From: Phyto melanocephala
Taxonomy: Eukaryota > Arthropoda > Insecta > Diptera > Rhinophoridae
Direction: 5' to 3'
DNA length: 64,000 bases
Assembly: GCA_941918925.1 (NCBI GenBank)
Contig: OW799236.1
Location: 68,662,465 to 68,726,464 of the forward strand
A model generated the notes under the pieces. It searched no databases. It saw only the letters and a list, made by a program, of their open reading frames with translations, and had not been told where the DNA came from. Position 1 is the first letter of the stretch; each line of letters starts with the position of its first letter. The translations under genes and the position numbers were made by a program. Shown piece by piece: positions 24,955 through 36,663 of the stretch.

Positions 24955-25608
24955 TGCTCAAAAAAATACAAATCAAAAAATAACTTTTATTTTTGCTCGA
25001 AAAAATAAAAATCAAAAAATAAGTTTTATTTTTGCTCGAAAAAATAAAAATCAAAAAATAACTTTTATTTTTGATCGAACAAATAAAAATCAAAAAATAA
25101 CTTTTATTTTTGCTTGAAAAAATAAAAATCAAAAAATAACTTTTATTTTTGCTCGAAGAAATAAAAATCAAAAAATAACTTTTATTTTTGCTCAAAAAAA
25201 TAAAAATCAAAAAGTAACTTTTATTTTTGCTCAAAAAAATAAAAATCAAAAAATAACTTTTATTTTTGCTCGAAAAAATAAAAATCAAAAAATAACTTTT
25301 ATTTTTGATCGAAAAAATAAAAATCAAAAAATAAGTTTTAGTTTTGCTCGAAAAAATAAAAATCAAAAAGTAACTTTTATTTTTGCTCGAAAAAATAAAA
25401 ATCAAAAAATAACTTTTATTTTTGCTTGAAAAAATAAAAATCAAAAAATAACTTTTATTTTTGATCGAAAAAATAAAAATCAAAAAATAACTTTTATTTT
25501 TGCTCAAAAAAATAAAAATCAAAAAATAACTTTTATTTTTGCTCGAAAAAATAAAAATCAAAAAGTAACTTTTATTTTTGCTCGAAAAAATAAAAATCAA
25601 AAAATAAC
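24955..25608 (-). repeat. Right arm: inverted tandem array of the 39-bp unit, about 17 copies
   Basis: Reverse complement of the left-arm unit. It carries the CGAG and TGAG variants plus a third, with GATCGA in place of GCTCGA on the plus strand, that I do not see in the left arm. It is longer than the left arm (about 650 against 490 bp), so the arms have changed copy number independently. The 229-codon minus-strand frame again reflects the period of 39. Confidence 0.9.
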
Positions 25609-25864
25609 TGTTATCATCTGACTTTTATGAAAAAAGAAATAAATATTACGGTCCCTGATAATTTCATAAAATTTTATGTCTAAATATAAACAAAATTAAT
25701 TATTAATGTCTTCAAGAATTATTTTCTGCTTTAAGTTTTGTTTACTCTTTTTTAGTATTATCTAGTATGTGTTTTTTTTTATAAAATTTTCCGTTTGCCT
25801 TTGTTAAGCCACTTACTCCTAATGACCTTCAAATTATTTACATCATCTTGTAGTCGTATATTGC

Positions 25865-26363
25865 TTTTATACCGTTCACCTGTGGTGCACAAGGGTATAT
25901 ATAGCTTTGTCATTCCGTTTCTAAATTTCCACAATTTTCATTTCCGATCCCATAAAGTATATATTTTCTGAAAGCTTGTGAATAGAGGAGTCGATTAAGC
26001 CCTGACCGTCTGTCCGTCTGCCCGTCTGTCAGTGTGTTGGTTGAAATCAGCTTTTAGAAGCAACTATATGTTCCTCATATCTGTTAATGGTATCAATCTC
26101 TTGGAAATATCCGGGAATGAATTGCTATTGAAATACAGCACAATCGCCCCATAACTTTTTGAGATATGAGCAAAAAACCACGACCACCTTGTTTTTTGTT
26201 CACAATTACAACAACAACATACATATATACTGGTTAGAGTAAACGTGGCATCAAATTTCAGCTGAACCAAAAAAAAAATTTATTATATTTTTTTATTTTT
26301 TTTATATTTTTTGGTTTAATTTTTTATTTAAAAAAAAAATTTTTTTAACTTTTTTTTTGTAAT
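25865..26363 (-). mobile_element. Family B repeat, copy B3, first part
   Basis: Opens with TTTATACCGTTCACCTGTGG and GCACAAGGGTATATATAG, the CACCACAGGTG-type hairpin end. CTGTCCGTCTGCCCGTCTG lies near 26007. It is interrupted at about 26364 by a family A copy and resumes at 29046. Confidence 0.8.
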
Positions 26364-26502
26364 TTTTATACCCGCCACCAAAAAAATGGTGGGGGTATAT
26401 TCATTTTGTCATTCCGTTTGTAACACATCGAAATATCCATTTTAGACCCCATAAAGTATATATATTCTGAATCAGGGTTTGATTTGATGACGATCTAGCT
26501 AT

Positions 26503-26557
26503 GTCCGTCCGTCTGTCCGTCTGTCCGTCTGTCCGTCTGTCCGTCTGTCCGTCTGTT
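26503..26557 (+). repeat. (GTCY)n microsatellite beside mini-me-like core
   Basis: About 13 tandem GTCC/GTCT tetramers directly follow TGACGATCTAGCTAT, with TATATATATTC on the other side. Most other family A copies have only two to five tetramers at this place. A short core between (TA)n and (GTCY)n is the arrangement described for dipteran mini-me elements. Confidence 0.85.
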
Positions 26558-27013
26558 GAAAGCACGATAGAGGTCGCACCGAAAAAGCTAGGGGGCTCAA
26601 ATTTTGCCAGAATCTTTCTTATAGACAAGGTTTGTTTGGTATTGAAAATGGGCTAAATCGGAATATTAGGAAGGGAGTTATAGCTCGAAAAGCAAGAGTA
26701 GGTCGAAAAAACCGTGTCCTTCAAACATCGAATAAAATGGAATTGTGTCCAAACGCATTAACGTATACTCATGAAACTTCGAATATATATTTCCTGAGTA
26801 AAAACAATATTTTTCCCCGAAAATTATCAAAATCTATGCATTAGGAGAAGAGTTATCGATCAAAATGTACGAAAATTTATACCGCACAGTGTATTTTTCG
26901 GTATATATAAAAACAAAAACGTCATAAAAGCAACAAAATTGGATGTACGACTCTGAAATTTTGCACACTTTGCTTTTTGGTGAGACGCTTTTTTGTAACG
27001 GAAAATCAATGTG

Positions 27014-28170
27014 CCACGCCCACTTTTACGCCCACCTCCCATATAACGTTTTACCTAAAATTCATATAATTTTTCTATTAATAAAGATTTTGGAATAACA
27101 AAGGGCTATATTGAAACACCTAAATTGTACTCATTAGCAAAAACAACTTTGACACGCCTACTATAACGCCCACTTTTTACGTTATCTACCGTTAATGAAA
27201 TTTAAAAGCTCATAAAACCGCCAAAATTAGAAGTGTGATGATCAAATTTGCTACGTATATCCTCCTAGACAGTATCATTAATGTGCCAGAAAATTTAGGG
27301 TACCACGCCCACTTTTACGCCCACCTCCCATATAACGTTTTACCTAAAATTCATATAATTTCTCTATTAATAAAGATTTTGGAAAAATAAAGGGCTATAT
27401 TGAAACACCTAAGTTGTACTCATTAGAAAAAAAAACTTTGACACGCCTACTATAACGCCCACTTTTAACGTTATCTACCGTTAATGAAATTTAAAAGCTC
27501 ATAAAACCGCCAAAATTAGAAGTGTGATGATCAAATTTGCTACGTATATCCTCCTAGGCAGTATCATTAATGTGCCAGAAAATTAGGGTGCCACGCCCAC
27601 TTTTACGCCCACCTCCCATATAACGTTTTACCTAAAATTCATATAATTTCTCTATTAATAAAGATTTTGGAATAATAAAGGACTATATTGAAACACCTAA
27701 ATTGTACTCATTAGCAAGAACAACTTTGACACGCCTACTATAACGCCCACTTTTCACGTTATCTACCGTTAATGAAATTTAAAAGCTCATAAAACCGCCT
27801 AAAATTAGAGGTGTGATGATCAAATTTGCTACGTATATGCCTCTAGGCAATGTAATTACTGTGCAAGAAAATTGAGGTGACACGCCATTTTTTACGCCCA
27901 CCTCCCATATAACGTTTTACCTAAAATTCATATAATTTCTCTATTAATAGAGATTTTGGAATAATAAAGGGTTATATTGAAACGCCTCAGTTGTACTCAT
28001 TCGCAAAAACAACTTTGACATGCCTACTATAACGCCCACTTTTCACGTTATCTACCGTTAATGAAATTTAAACGCTCATAAAACCGCCAAAATTAGAGGT
28101 ATGATGATCAAATTTGCTTCGTATATCCTTCTAATCAATGTAGTCGTTGTGCCAAAAAGTTTAGGTAACA
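27014..28170. repeat. Tandem array of 289-bp units inside A5
   Basis: CACGCCCACTTTTACGCCCA or a variant starts near 27014, 27303, 27591 and 27881, so spacings are 289, 288 and 290 bp. Each unit contains ACGCCTACTATAACGCCC, TTATCTACCGTTAATGAAAT and CAAATTTGCTACGTATATCC. Units differ by only a few bases, so the expansion is recent compared with the spread of family A. Confidence 0.8.
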
Positions 28171-28267
28171 CGCTCACTTTAACGCCCACCTCCCATAACG
28201 GTTTATCTTAAATTCATGTAATTTCTACATTTACAAAAGCATTTTAGTAGCATATCGAAGTTATAGA

Positions 28268-28899
28268 GGGTGGTTAAATTTTAAGGACCGATGTTGAATT
28301 TTATTTAAATTTTATTTAATTTACACAAATTATTTAGGATATTATTATCATTTCTTTTTATAATGATAATATTTGTATGGTTCAATTATGTATTTAACAA
28401 AATATATGCCAAATGCCCCCCCCCCCATCCTTGGCGCCACTCCTCTATCTGATAGTCCAAATTTTCAATGACAATGTTAATGCTCAATTGTTAGGCATGA
28501 TGATGAGGCAAGGTTGACTGCTCTTTTGCCACACTATCGCAAAAACCAGCAGTAGTTCCCATTCAGCGAACTAAGAAGGCATTCACAGATTTTCTAACAT
28601 TTTATACAGACCTGTTTTTCAGAAATTTTTTTTTTTTTTTTACAATTCTCCCGATTGTGGACGAATTTGAACGATTATGTTCACCAAAATAATCACGAAG
28701 TGCACAAAATGCATTTTGATTTGAACGCCCATTTTTATAAAAAACCTGAATAACTTTAAAGCGTTGCTCATTTGCGTATCTTTCCACGGATCAAATTGAG
28801 TAAGTTTGAGATTGAGAAATGTCAAGTGAAATGCAGAAAACAAATTTAAGGACTAGGTGTAGTTCACCTTCAACATGGGCCCTTAAAATTTACCCACCC
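28268..28899 (-). mobile_element. Nested M element with the best-preserved transposase relic
   Basis: The element is 632 bp with GGGTGGTTAAATTTTAAGG at one end and its complement at the other. The minus strand near 28640-28790 reads ERYANEQRFKVIQVF, then YKNGRSNQNAFCALRDYFG, then NSSTIGRIV. This matches the layout of the N-terminal helix-turn-helix of DUF4817-type insect transposases. A second relic block further 5'-to-3' reads CDSVAKEQS and QQLSINIVIENL. The DDE/D catalytic core is absent and the frame is broken by a T-run (28622-28640). Confidence 0.75.
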
Positions 28900-29045
28900 T
28901 CTACAAAGAAAGTGAACATATTTTATTAAAAAGAGATTATTCCATAGCGATTAACAAAATAATAAATATTGTGCTTTAAATGTACACAAAATTGGTGGTG
29001 GGTATAAAAGATTCGGCACAGCCGAATATAGTGCTCTTACTTGTT

Positions 29046-29297
29046 TTTATTGTTTTTCTTTTGCTTTTTATAAATTTTTTTTTTATTCTTTTTGGAAACA
29101 TACATACGTAAACTTAATTTATAATTCTGCAATTTGATGTTTTTATATACGTATGTGTTTTATATGTATGTTTTTTACATGTATGTACGTATTTTATATG
29201 AGATGAATGGTGATAGAAACTATTGTTATTGCATGACTACACGTTGTGGAGAGTATATAAGATTCGGCACGGCCGAATATAGCACTTTTACTTGTTT
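29046..29297 (-). mobile_element. Family B repeat, copy B3, second part
   Basis: Resumes after the A5 insertion with a T-rich core, ACATACATACGTAAACTTAA, GATGAATGGTGATAGAAACT and GCATGACTACACGTTGTGGA, then the palindrome TTCGGCACGGCCGAA and CACTTTTACTTG. The order matches B1 and B4 at the corresponding end. Confidence 0.8.
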
Positions 29298-31846
29298 TCA
29301 TTTCCCTTAGTTTTTTCTTTTTTCTTAACGGTAAATAAATGTCGCCTAGTTGTACAATCTTTGACAAAGAGTAATCATCTTAATCATATATTTAAGACTA
29401 AGTGTTGTCTTGTATCAAACACAAAAATAAATAAAAGCAGGAATTATGTTACAACCCTGAAAACATTTTTTAATAAACAAGAGATAAAAAAATTTAAAGC
29501 AATAAGGTAAAAGCTAAAAAATTGGAAGTAGTGAAAAGTTTTTCATCAAATTTGCATTCGTTCTATGCTCTTATTAGAACGGAGTGCAGTTCAATAATTT
29601 ATTCAAGTAAACACATAATCTCCAATGACACGATAATGCTGAAATCTTCAATCCCTTGAATCCCTGCAAAATCACTTCTTTTTTGTAGTTTTATTGGTTC
29701 ATATGTGTATAACATTGTTTTCTGATTCGAAAATGACTCGAGTTCGCAAAAACGTTATAATACTACACTAGTCCATTTTGTTTCCTTATCACTAACCAGA
29801 TGTTTCACCAAAACTATCATTAGTTGTCAAAAAAAAAACGCTTTACTTCTTTAACAAATGAAAAGTTTTTATTTTGGTCACACTAGTACTTAAATTTCAA
29901 TATTTACCTAAATTTATTTTTTCTCACATTTCTTATTATTAAGAGTATTCGTTTAATCTTTTGTTTTGAACAATTCTTAAATTGTTTGCTTTTAGCGACA
30001 ACATTAAACGCATTTGGCAACTATGGCAATTTAATGTTTGAAAAATGTTGACATGAATAAGTGAAATACGAATGAATATATGTATATGTCAAAATATAAA
30101 AGCTTAATTAAAGTTTAAGTGGTATAAAGATATTTAGCAGTTTCAATGTGTTCGTTTATAATTTTTTGTTTTAAATTATTTTAACTCACATAACCTCACA
30201 TAGCAGAACCCGGGAGGTATTGCTGGCCCTTAAAATATTTTTGTGTTCTATTCAGTTGAAGATAAATTCTGATATCGTTTAGTATTTTTAGTTGGATCTT
30301 AAAGTATGACAAATCGACGGTTTTGCCTCAAGAACCCCTTTTTTAATAATAAATAGACTCAAGTACCCTCTTTCAGTACTTATACCGTCAAACTTCTTAT
30401 ACTTACACAACAAGAATTAAAACAGTTAATGTAAAATCAAATAATGAAATTTAAGTCAATCATATTTTGACACGATTCAAGTTGGCTGTAGTTTTGCCGG
30501 TTCTCAAATTTAGAATGAATTTGATCCATAAGTTGATCATTGATGACAGCCAAAAACATCGATATATCACACTTCAGTATTAAATTCTTAATGCTGAAGA
30601 TATAACCAAAAATGTATTTTGGAGTCCCTACGTTTGAAATCTGCCTTCCAGCAACACTGTATATGCGGTAGTGTACTGGGAATTTTTTTAGATACACTCT
30701 AATGTACATATTATACCATTAATGGAAAATGTTAGTTCAATCGACAAATAATCACTATAATAGATTTTATTTTCTACACATATTTATAATTATGGTTTTA
30801 TTGCATAAATTTTATGAAATATTAAAATAAACTGTTAATTAACTTGATGTTGTTTATATTCCTCAAAGACCTAATTTACTTTGTGTTTTACTTGAGTTTC
30901 TTCCTTAAATATATGTCCTGGTAATATATTGGCTTAACCATTAAATAAATGACCAAAAAAAGTTATGAATAAGTATGTTTTCATATGAATAAATAATATT
31001 TCATTAACTTTACTATTTCACTCAAAGTTTGATTCTTTATTTTATTACCTTTTTAAATATTTATGAAATTTTGTTTCTTTCTATTTTTCCCTGTTTTAGA
31101 TGATGAAATCATTGAAGCATAAAAAAGGTAAGTTAATTTAGCAAATATTATTTTATAAATAGCTGACCTCCGTAGCTATTAATTCTATTTATTATGTATT
31201 TATGAGAACATAAAATCTTAAGTTGCAAAATTGATTTCTAACAAGTTGAGAACATTTTATTATTTTTTTCCAACAAAAATTCACTATATTAGAAATTTCC
31301 GATATATCCATGTTAAACCAAATGCTAATATATTTCTGATTTTACGATGAAAAATTTGGCTTATTTGTTTGCAAAACATTTTGATTTATATTTTTATGTA
31401 TTTCAATATAATAATTTTTTATGTGTAGAAATATATTTTTGTAAATTAAAATATTGCTGTTTTACACAAGGTTTTATTAGGAAATAATTATTATTCGTTT
31501 GAAGTATATTAGATAGGGAATATAAAACTGCAGTTAGTTTAATGTTCAATTTAGTCATTATTGTAAGTAGTAAATTTTCGGTGTTGTCGTCGCAAAATCT
31601 TTGGTCTGAAAATCATGTGTCAAACCATTTTCCGAAGATAAGCTCGCATATCGGATACATGTCATTTTGATATTTTGGTATTAATATATTAGCTAAAATC
31701 GCTAAAATGTATCTTGACTTCCAACAAGCGTTACTTATTGGGGTATAGTTTTAAAATTTATATATGGAATTTTTTTGGTTGCTTAAAAGAATCTAAATGC
31801 AGTTTATAGTTCAAACAAATACCGCACGTCTTCGCGCCATTTCATA
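29298..31846. other. AT-rich stretch with a CCCAGC-MITE fragment
   Basis: About 29570-29680 (GGAGTGCAGTTCAATAATTT, AAGTAAACACATAATCTCCA) matches the 59.6 kb CCCAGC element and is a fragment of it. A minus-strand open frame at 30437-30709 (90 codons) looks somewhat protein-like (DQIHSKFENRQNYSQLESCQ) but lacks splice context or a recognised domain. Nothing else is supported. Confidence 0.45.
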
Positions 31847-33721
31847 TTTTTATACCCGCCACCAAAAAATGGTGGGGGTATATTCATTTTGTCATTCCGT
31901 TTGTAACACATCGAAATATCCATTTTAGACCCCATAAAGTATATATATTCTGAATCGGGGTTTGATTTTATGACGATCTACCTATATCCGTCCGTCCGTC
32001 CGTCTGTCCGTCTGTTGAAAGCACGATAGAGGTCGCACCGAAAAAGCTAGGGGGCTCAAATTTTGCCAGAATCTTTCTTATAGACAAGGTTTGTTTGGTA
32101 TTGAAAATGGGCTAAATCGGAATATTAGGAAGAGAGTTATAGCTCGAAAAGCAAGAGTAGGTCGAAAAAACAGTGTCCTTCGAACATCGAATAAAATGGA
32201 ATTGTGTCCAAACGCATTAACGTAGACTCATGAAACTTCGAATATATATTTTCTGAGTAAAAACAATATATTTCCCTAGAAATTAAATAAATCTATGCAT
32301 TAGGAGAGGAGTTATCGATCAAAATGTACGAAAATTTATACCGCACAGTGTATTTTTCCGTATATTTAAAAACAAAAACATCATAAAAGCAACAAAATTG
32401 GATGTACGGCTCTGAAGTTTTGCACACTTTGCTTTTTGGTGGGACGCTTTTTTGTAACGGAAAATCAATGTGCCACGCCCACTTTTACGCCCACCTCTTA
32501 TATAACGTTTTACCCAAAATATATATAATTTCTCTATTAATATAGATTTTGGAATAATAAAGGGCTATATTGAAACACCTAAGTTGTACTCATTCGCAAA
32601 AGCAACTTTGACACGCCTACTATAACGCCCACTTTTCACGTTATCTACCGTTAATGAAATTTAAAAGCTCATAAAACCGCCAAAATTAGAGGTATGATGA
32701 TCATATTTGCTACGTAGATCCTTCTAATCAATTTAATTGTTGTGCCGAAAAGTTTAGGTGACACGCCCACTTTAACGCCTACCTCCCATATAACGGCTTA
32801 TCTTAAATTCATGTAATTTCTCTATTGACAAAATTTTTGGGAAAATAAAGGACTAAATTGAAATATCTAAGTTGTACTTATTAGCAGAAACTTTATTGAC
32901 ACGCCTACTTTAACGCCCACTTTCATTGAAAGACTACATTTTAGTAGCATATCGAAGTTATAAAGGGTGGTTAAATTTTAAGTACCGATGTTGATTTCAA
33001 ATAAAACACAAATTATTTAGGAAATTATTATTATTTCTTTTTGTAATTATAATATTTTTTTGGTTCAATTATGTATCTAACAAAATATCGGCCAAATGGC
33101 CCCCCATCCTTGGCGCCACTCCTCTATCTGATGGTCTAAATTTTGTATTATAATGTTGATGCTCAATTGTTGGGCATGATGATGAGGCGAGGTTGACTGC
33201 TCTTTTGCCACACTATCGCAAATCCAGCAGTAATTCCCATTCAACGAACTAAGAAGTCATTCACAGATTTTCTAACATTTTATACAGACCTGTTCTGCAG
33301 AAATTTAAATATTTTTTACAATTCTCCCGATTGTAGACGAATTTGAACGATTATGTTGATCAAAAGAATTACGAAGTGCACAAAATGCATTTTGATTTGA
33401 ACGCCCATTTTAATAAAATCCTGAATAACTTTAAAGCGTTGCTCATTTTCGTACCTTTCCACGGATCAAATTGAGTAAGTTTAAGATTGAGAAATGTCAA
33501 ATGAAATGCAGAAAAAAAATTTAAAGACTAGGTGTAGTTCACCTTCAACATGGGCCCTTAAAATTAAACCATCCTCTACAAAGAAAGTGATACATATTTT
33601 ATTATAAAGAGATTTTTCCATAGCGATTAACAAAATAATAAATATTGTGCTTTAAATGTACACAAAATTGGTGGTGGGTATAAAATATTCGACACAGCCG
33701 AATATAGTGCTCTTACTTGTT
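31847..33721 (-). mobile_element. Family A repeat, copy A6
   Basis: Complete inverse copy. The 3' hairpin (TATACCCGCCACC, A-run, TGGTGGGGGTATA) is at 31850. GTCCGTCCGTCCGTCTGTCC follows near 31988. GTGGGCG units and the nested M element (32965-33574) come next, and the 5' palindrome is TTCGACACAGCCGAA. Confidence 0.85.
32965..33574 (-). mobile_element. Nested M element in A6
   Basis: The element is 610 bp with the GGGTGG inverted repeats; the right one is mutated (AACCATCC). Transposase relic blocks are in the same order as at 28268-28899 but more degraded. Confidence 0.65.
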
Positions 33722-33804
33722 AATATTAAGCAATTCACAAACTTGTAGGTAGCTCTGTCTTGAATTGTTGTAATTCAAAATCAATTTCCTTAGAAAACTG
33801 TAAC

Positions 33805-34246
33805 ATCCCAGCAAAAACTTTTTGAAATTGGGTAATAGGTTGTCATTACTTCATGCATTACATAGTAATGAGGGGTCGTTACCAACATCATTATTTTAGA
33901 GTACAGAGTAATGGCCTATTGGTTATGACCTTCGTAAATAATTTTTATATATTTTTTTAAACAGTGAACTTTAAATTAACTTTATAAATATTATAATATG
34001 GCCAATATTATAATTTTTATATTTTTTTTTTGTGTTGCAACAGTATAAAAATATCCAGCTATAATTCAGCTTTATTGATAACTACTTATTTTATTGCTTT
34101 TTGTAAGTTCATTTGTAAGCGAGGGTCGTGATTTCTGGGACAACTCAAACAAAAATAAGTAGTTATTCGGTCGAAAAGTAACTAGTTTATGTGTATCTTC
34201 AATATTACTTGTTAACTTACTAGGTAAGTTAAGATTTTGCTGGGAT
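33805..34246. mobile_element. CCCAGC-type MITE with perfect 12-bp ends
   Basis: Ends are ATCCCAGCAAAA and TTTTGCTGGGAT, a perfect 12-bp inverted repeat; length is 442 bp. The interior includes TGAGGGGTCGTTACCAACAT and GAGGGTCGTGATTTCTGGGA, and differs from the copies at 12.5 and 59.4 kb, so it may be a separate family with similar termini. A minus-strand open frame within it is not supported as a gene. Confidence 0.65.
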
Positions 34247-34293
34247 ATACCATCGAGCAACTCATCCATTACGTGCCTCAATATCAAATTCTA

Positions 34294-34985
34294 CATGCAA
34301 AAAAAAAATATGGTTGTGGTAACCATAATCGAAGAGCAACATACTATGATTGAATTGTATGATTATGGTTAAATATAATAATGGTTACCAGTTATCATTA
34401 TTATGTTTAATTAAAGTATCATTCAATAATTATATATATGACTACAATTGAAATCGGCATTCTTTGCTATTTACGGCAAATTATTGTCTTTTGCTGTAAC
34501 ATACACATATTGATTGTACTTACCAATTTAATAGTATTTTTATACCAACATTTTTTTACATTTTATCGTTTATTTGTAAATTTTCTTTAATTTCTCAAAT
34601 TTTTCTTCATTTTTTTATATCTCAAACTTTTAAAATAATAAAAATTTACTCAGCAAGAAGAAGAACAGTTGAAATCAAATTATATTTAAAAATAATCATT
34701 GCTTCATTAATTTGTAAGCATACTGTTGTCTCACCTATTATTTAATGATTATTTTTAATTTATAATGCTTTTGAATATAATGTTATTTTTATCGTCATAA
34801 TTTTTTTTAATCATAATATTGTTAACTGATAACTATTGTGAAATTTTTATGAAAAGTAAACATTAAATGATATAATCCAAACAAATGCTTGATTACTGTG
34901 ACAAAATATATGATGAAATGGAACAAAAATAACTATTACTTGCTTTCGACAACCAAACGTTGTTATAGAAAAAATAATATTACCT
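34294..34985. mobile_element. CACGCAAAG MITE, one end lost
   Basis: Starts after TA (34292-34293) with CATGCAAAAAAAAAATATGG and TTGTGGTAACCATAATCGAA, the inverted right side of the 12952-13679 copy. It continues to CTTTCGACAACCAAACGTTG near 34957 and then loses similarity, so the other terminus is missing. Confidence 0.65.
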
Positions 34986-35844
34986 GGTCTTAAGCTCTGA
35001 TTTTTTACAAATACGTATATATACGTATAGATAAACCTTTACGTATAGATAAACCTCGATTTGATAGAATAACTGATGTGATTCTTTTAGTATTTAGCCT
35101 TGCAATATTTAGTTCGCAGGCTTCACAGATTTCTTTCGAATAAGTCGCAGTTAATCTGGAAGTATTTAACAGTAGAATTCGGTTGACAGACTAATATATC
35201 AAGTATAAGATGCTTTTATGTTTATTCTCATTAAGTTTAATTATTAATAGTCATCTACTGATTTTGTAGTTTAATAACGCGAATCAAATTCGTATTTTTT
35301 TAACTGCTTTTTTTTTAACATTTTTTAAGTGAAATTTTTAAATTATTTAATACTTCATGAACTTAAAAGGCGATTTTTCACAAAATCAACAAAAATTTTT
35401 TCAGAATATATAAAATTTTATTGCGTAATTTTTTCTATAATATTAGTAAATGAATAAAATATACACGCATGATCACGATGCTCATATTGTAGTTTTTATG
35501 ACAAAACTAGCTGATACGGCAAACATTGTTTTGCCATATACTAAATTATTTCTAGGAAATAATCTTTTAGTTAAATAAAAATAACTAACTTACCCTGAGT
35601 ACATTAAAAAAAAACGTTCACCATATATGTTCTGCGGAACGCAGATCTATTTCAGTTTCATCGCAGTCGCTTCGTTATTTAGGTAAGACATAAATTGTCA
35701 CCCTAAATATTTAGGAATATGAAAAATAGATTTTGACCGATTCCCAGACCTAACCGATATGTATACAAAATTTAATTACAAACACCACGACACAAGAATT
35801 TTATATATAAGATATTTAGTTAAAAAGTAATATTATTTTTATAT
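34986..35844. other. AT-rich spacer, no gene seen
   Basis: Contains a short duplication of TACGTATAGATAAACC at about 35022-35060. No other feature is recognised. Confidence 0.45.
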
Positions 35845-36449
35845 TGTTTTATCAAGCATTGTGTCACGACAATATACTTATTGACTATTTTTTATGAAAA
35901 ATTTTAAATGGTTGTCCCTTGAAAATAGTAGATTTAGAAAAACATGATGATAAAAATACTATGATGTCTTCGAAAAACTAACAATATATTTAAATTATTT
36001 AAAATTGCGAATAAATATTAGATAAATAGCAGTGAAACAACGGAATTATTACTAGCAATCAAACTATGATTTTCTTAGTAATAGTTTTTGAACTGTACTT
36101 TTTCTTTTAGAATCAAAAGTTATTATTTTGAAAGACATTTAAAAAAAAAAATCACTAAAAACTTTTAATTAAATTTAGGAAGTAATTAAAATAAACAATA
36201 AAAATAAAAACAATATTGTTGAGAAAATGCAATTATTAACGGTGTCACTAATAGCAAAGAAACAATAGTTTGCTTTACAAAAGAGGAAAGTTTGTTCATA
36301 TAATTTAAAGTCATAATATGATAATTACATGATTAGCTAAACATAATGATAACTGGCAACTATCATTTATTTTAACCGAAATCATACATTTAATCATAGT
36401 GTGTTACTCTTAGATTATGACTATAAAAAACATGTTTTTTCTTTGCATG
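35845..36449. mobile_element. CACGCAAAG MITE, left end lost
   Basis: Begins around CAAGCATTGTGTCACGACAA, which matches the interior of the complete copy. It ends with TTTTTTCTTTGCATG followed by TA (36450-36451), the right terminus. Confidence 0.6.
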
Positions 36450-36663
36450 TATTTGAAGTTAAGTTTTGATAAAGCATTTTTAAATTAGCTGAGACAGCTA
36501 TAATATTTAATTTAAAATTATCCCTGCACAATGCGGTTATTAGATAAAGTTAAAAATTGTCCACAACCAAAATAATTATACATCGCTCTTGATCCACAAC
36601 TCGTTATTTAAAAATTTTCACCTTATGCGAAGAATCAACAAACAACATTTATATCTATCTTCT

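Larger units (their letters stand above)
23809..25657. mobile_element. Foldback-like element with 39-bp tandem repeats in inverted arms
   Basis: The element is 1849 bp. Its ends are inverted repeats: CAGGGACCG at 23809-23817 and CGGTCCCTG at 25649-25657. The flanks ATTATTTC (23801-23808) and ATAATTTC (25658-25665) match at 7 of 8 positions, consistent with an 8-bp target duplication. A CAGGG start with 8-bp duplications is typical of hAT elements; P-superfamily elements also make 8-bp duplications. Each arm is an array of one 39-bp unit, in opposite orientations. The spacer (about 24430-24955) has its own smaller inverted repeat, TTTGTGATTTCTCATATTT at 24504 against AAATGTGAGAAATCACAAA at 24831. 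No transposase is present. The architecture resembles Drosophila Foldback/Galileo-type elements, but relationship to them is not shown. Confidence 0.8.
26364..29045 (-). mobile_element. Family A repeat, copy A5, expanded and nested in B3
   Basis: The longest family A copy (about 2.7 kb). It has the 3' hairpin at 26364-26400 and the mini-me-like core at about 26455-26560, with a long (GTCY)n tract. A tandem array of 289-bp units follows (27014-28170), then the nested M element (28268-28899) and the 5' palindrome TTCGGCACAGCCGAA at about 29008. It sits inside the T-rich core of family B copy B3. Confidence 0.85.

Noticed and set aside
26401..26628. Minus-strand frame with a DGQTDRRT repeat
   Set aside because: It is a translation of the (GTCY)n microsatellite and the family A 3' end, not a gene.
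30437..30709. 90-codon minus-strand frame with a protein-like C-terminal half
   Set aside because: Single frame with no splice sites noted nearby and no identifiable family; a frame of this length is expected by chance in 64 kb of six-frame AT-rich sequence.
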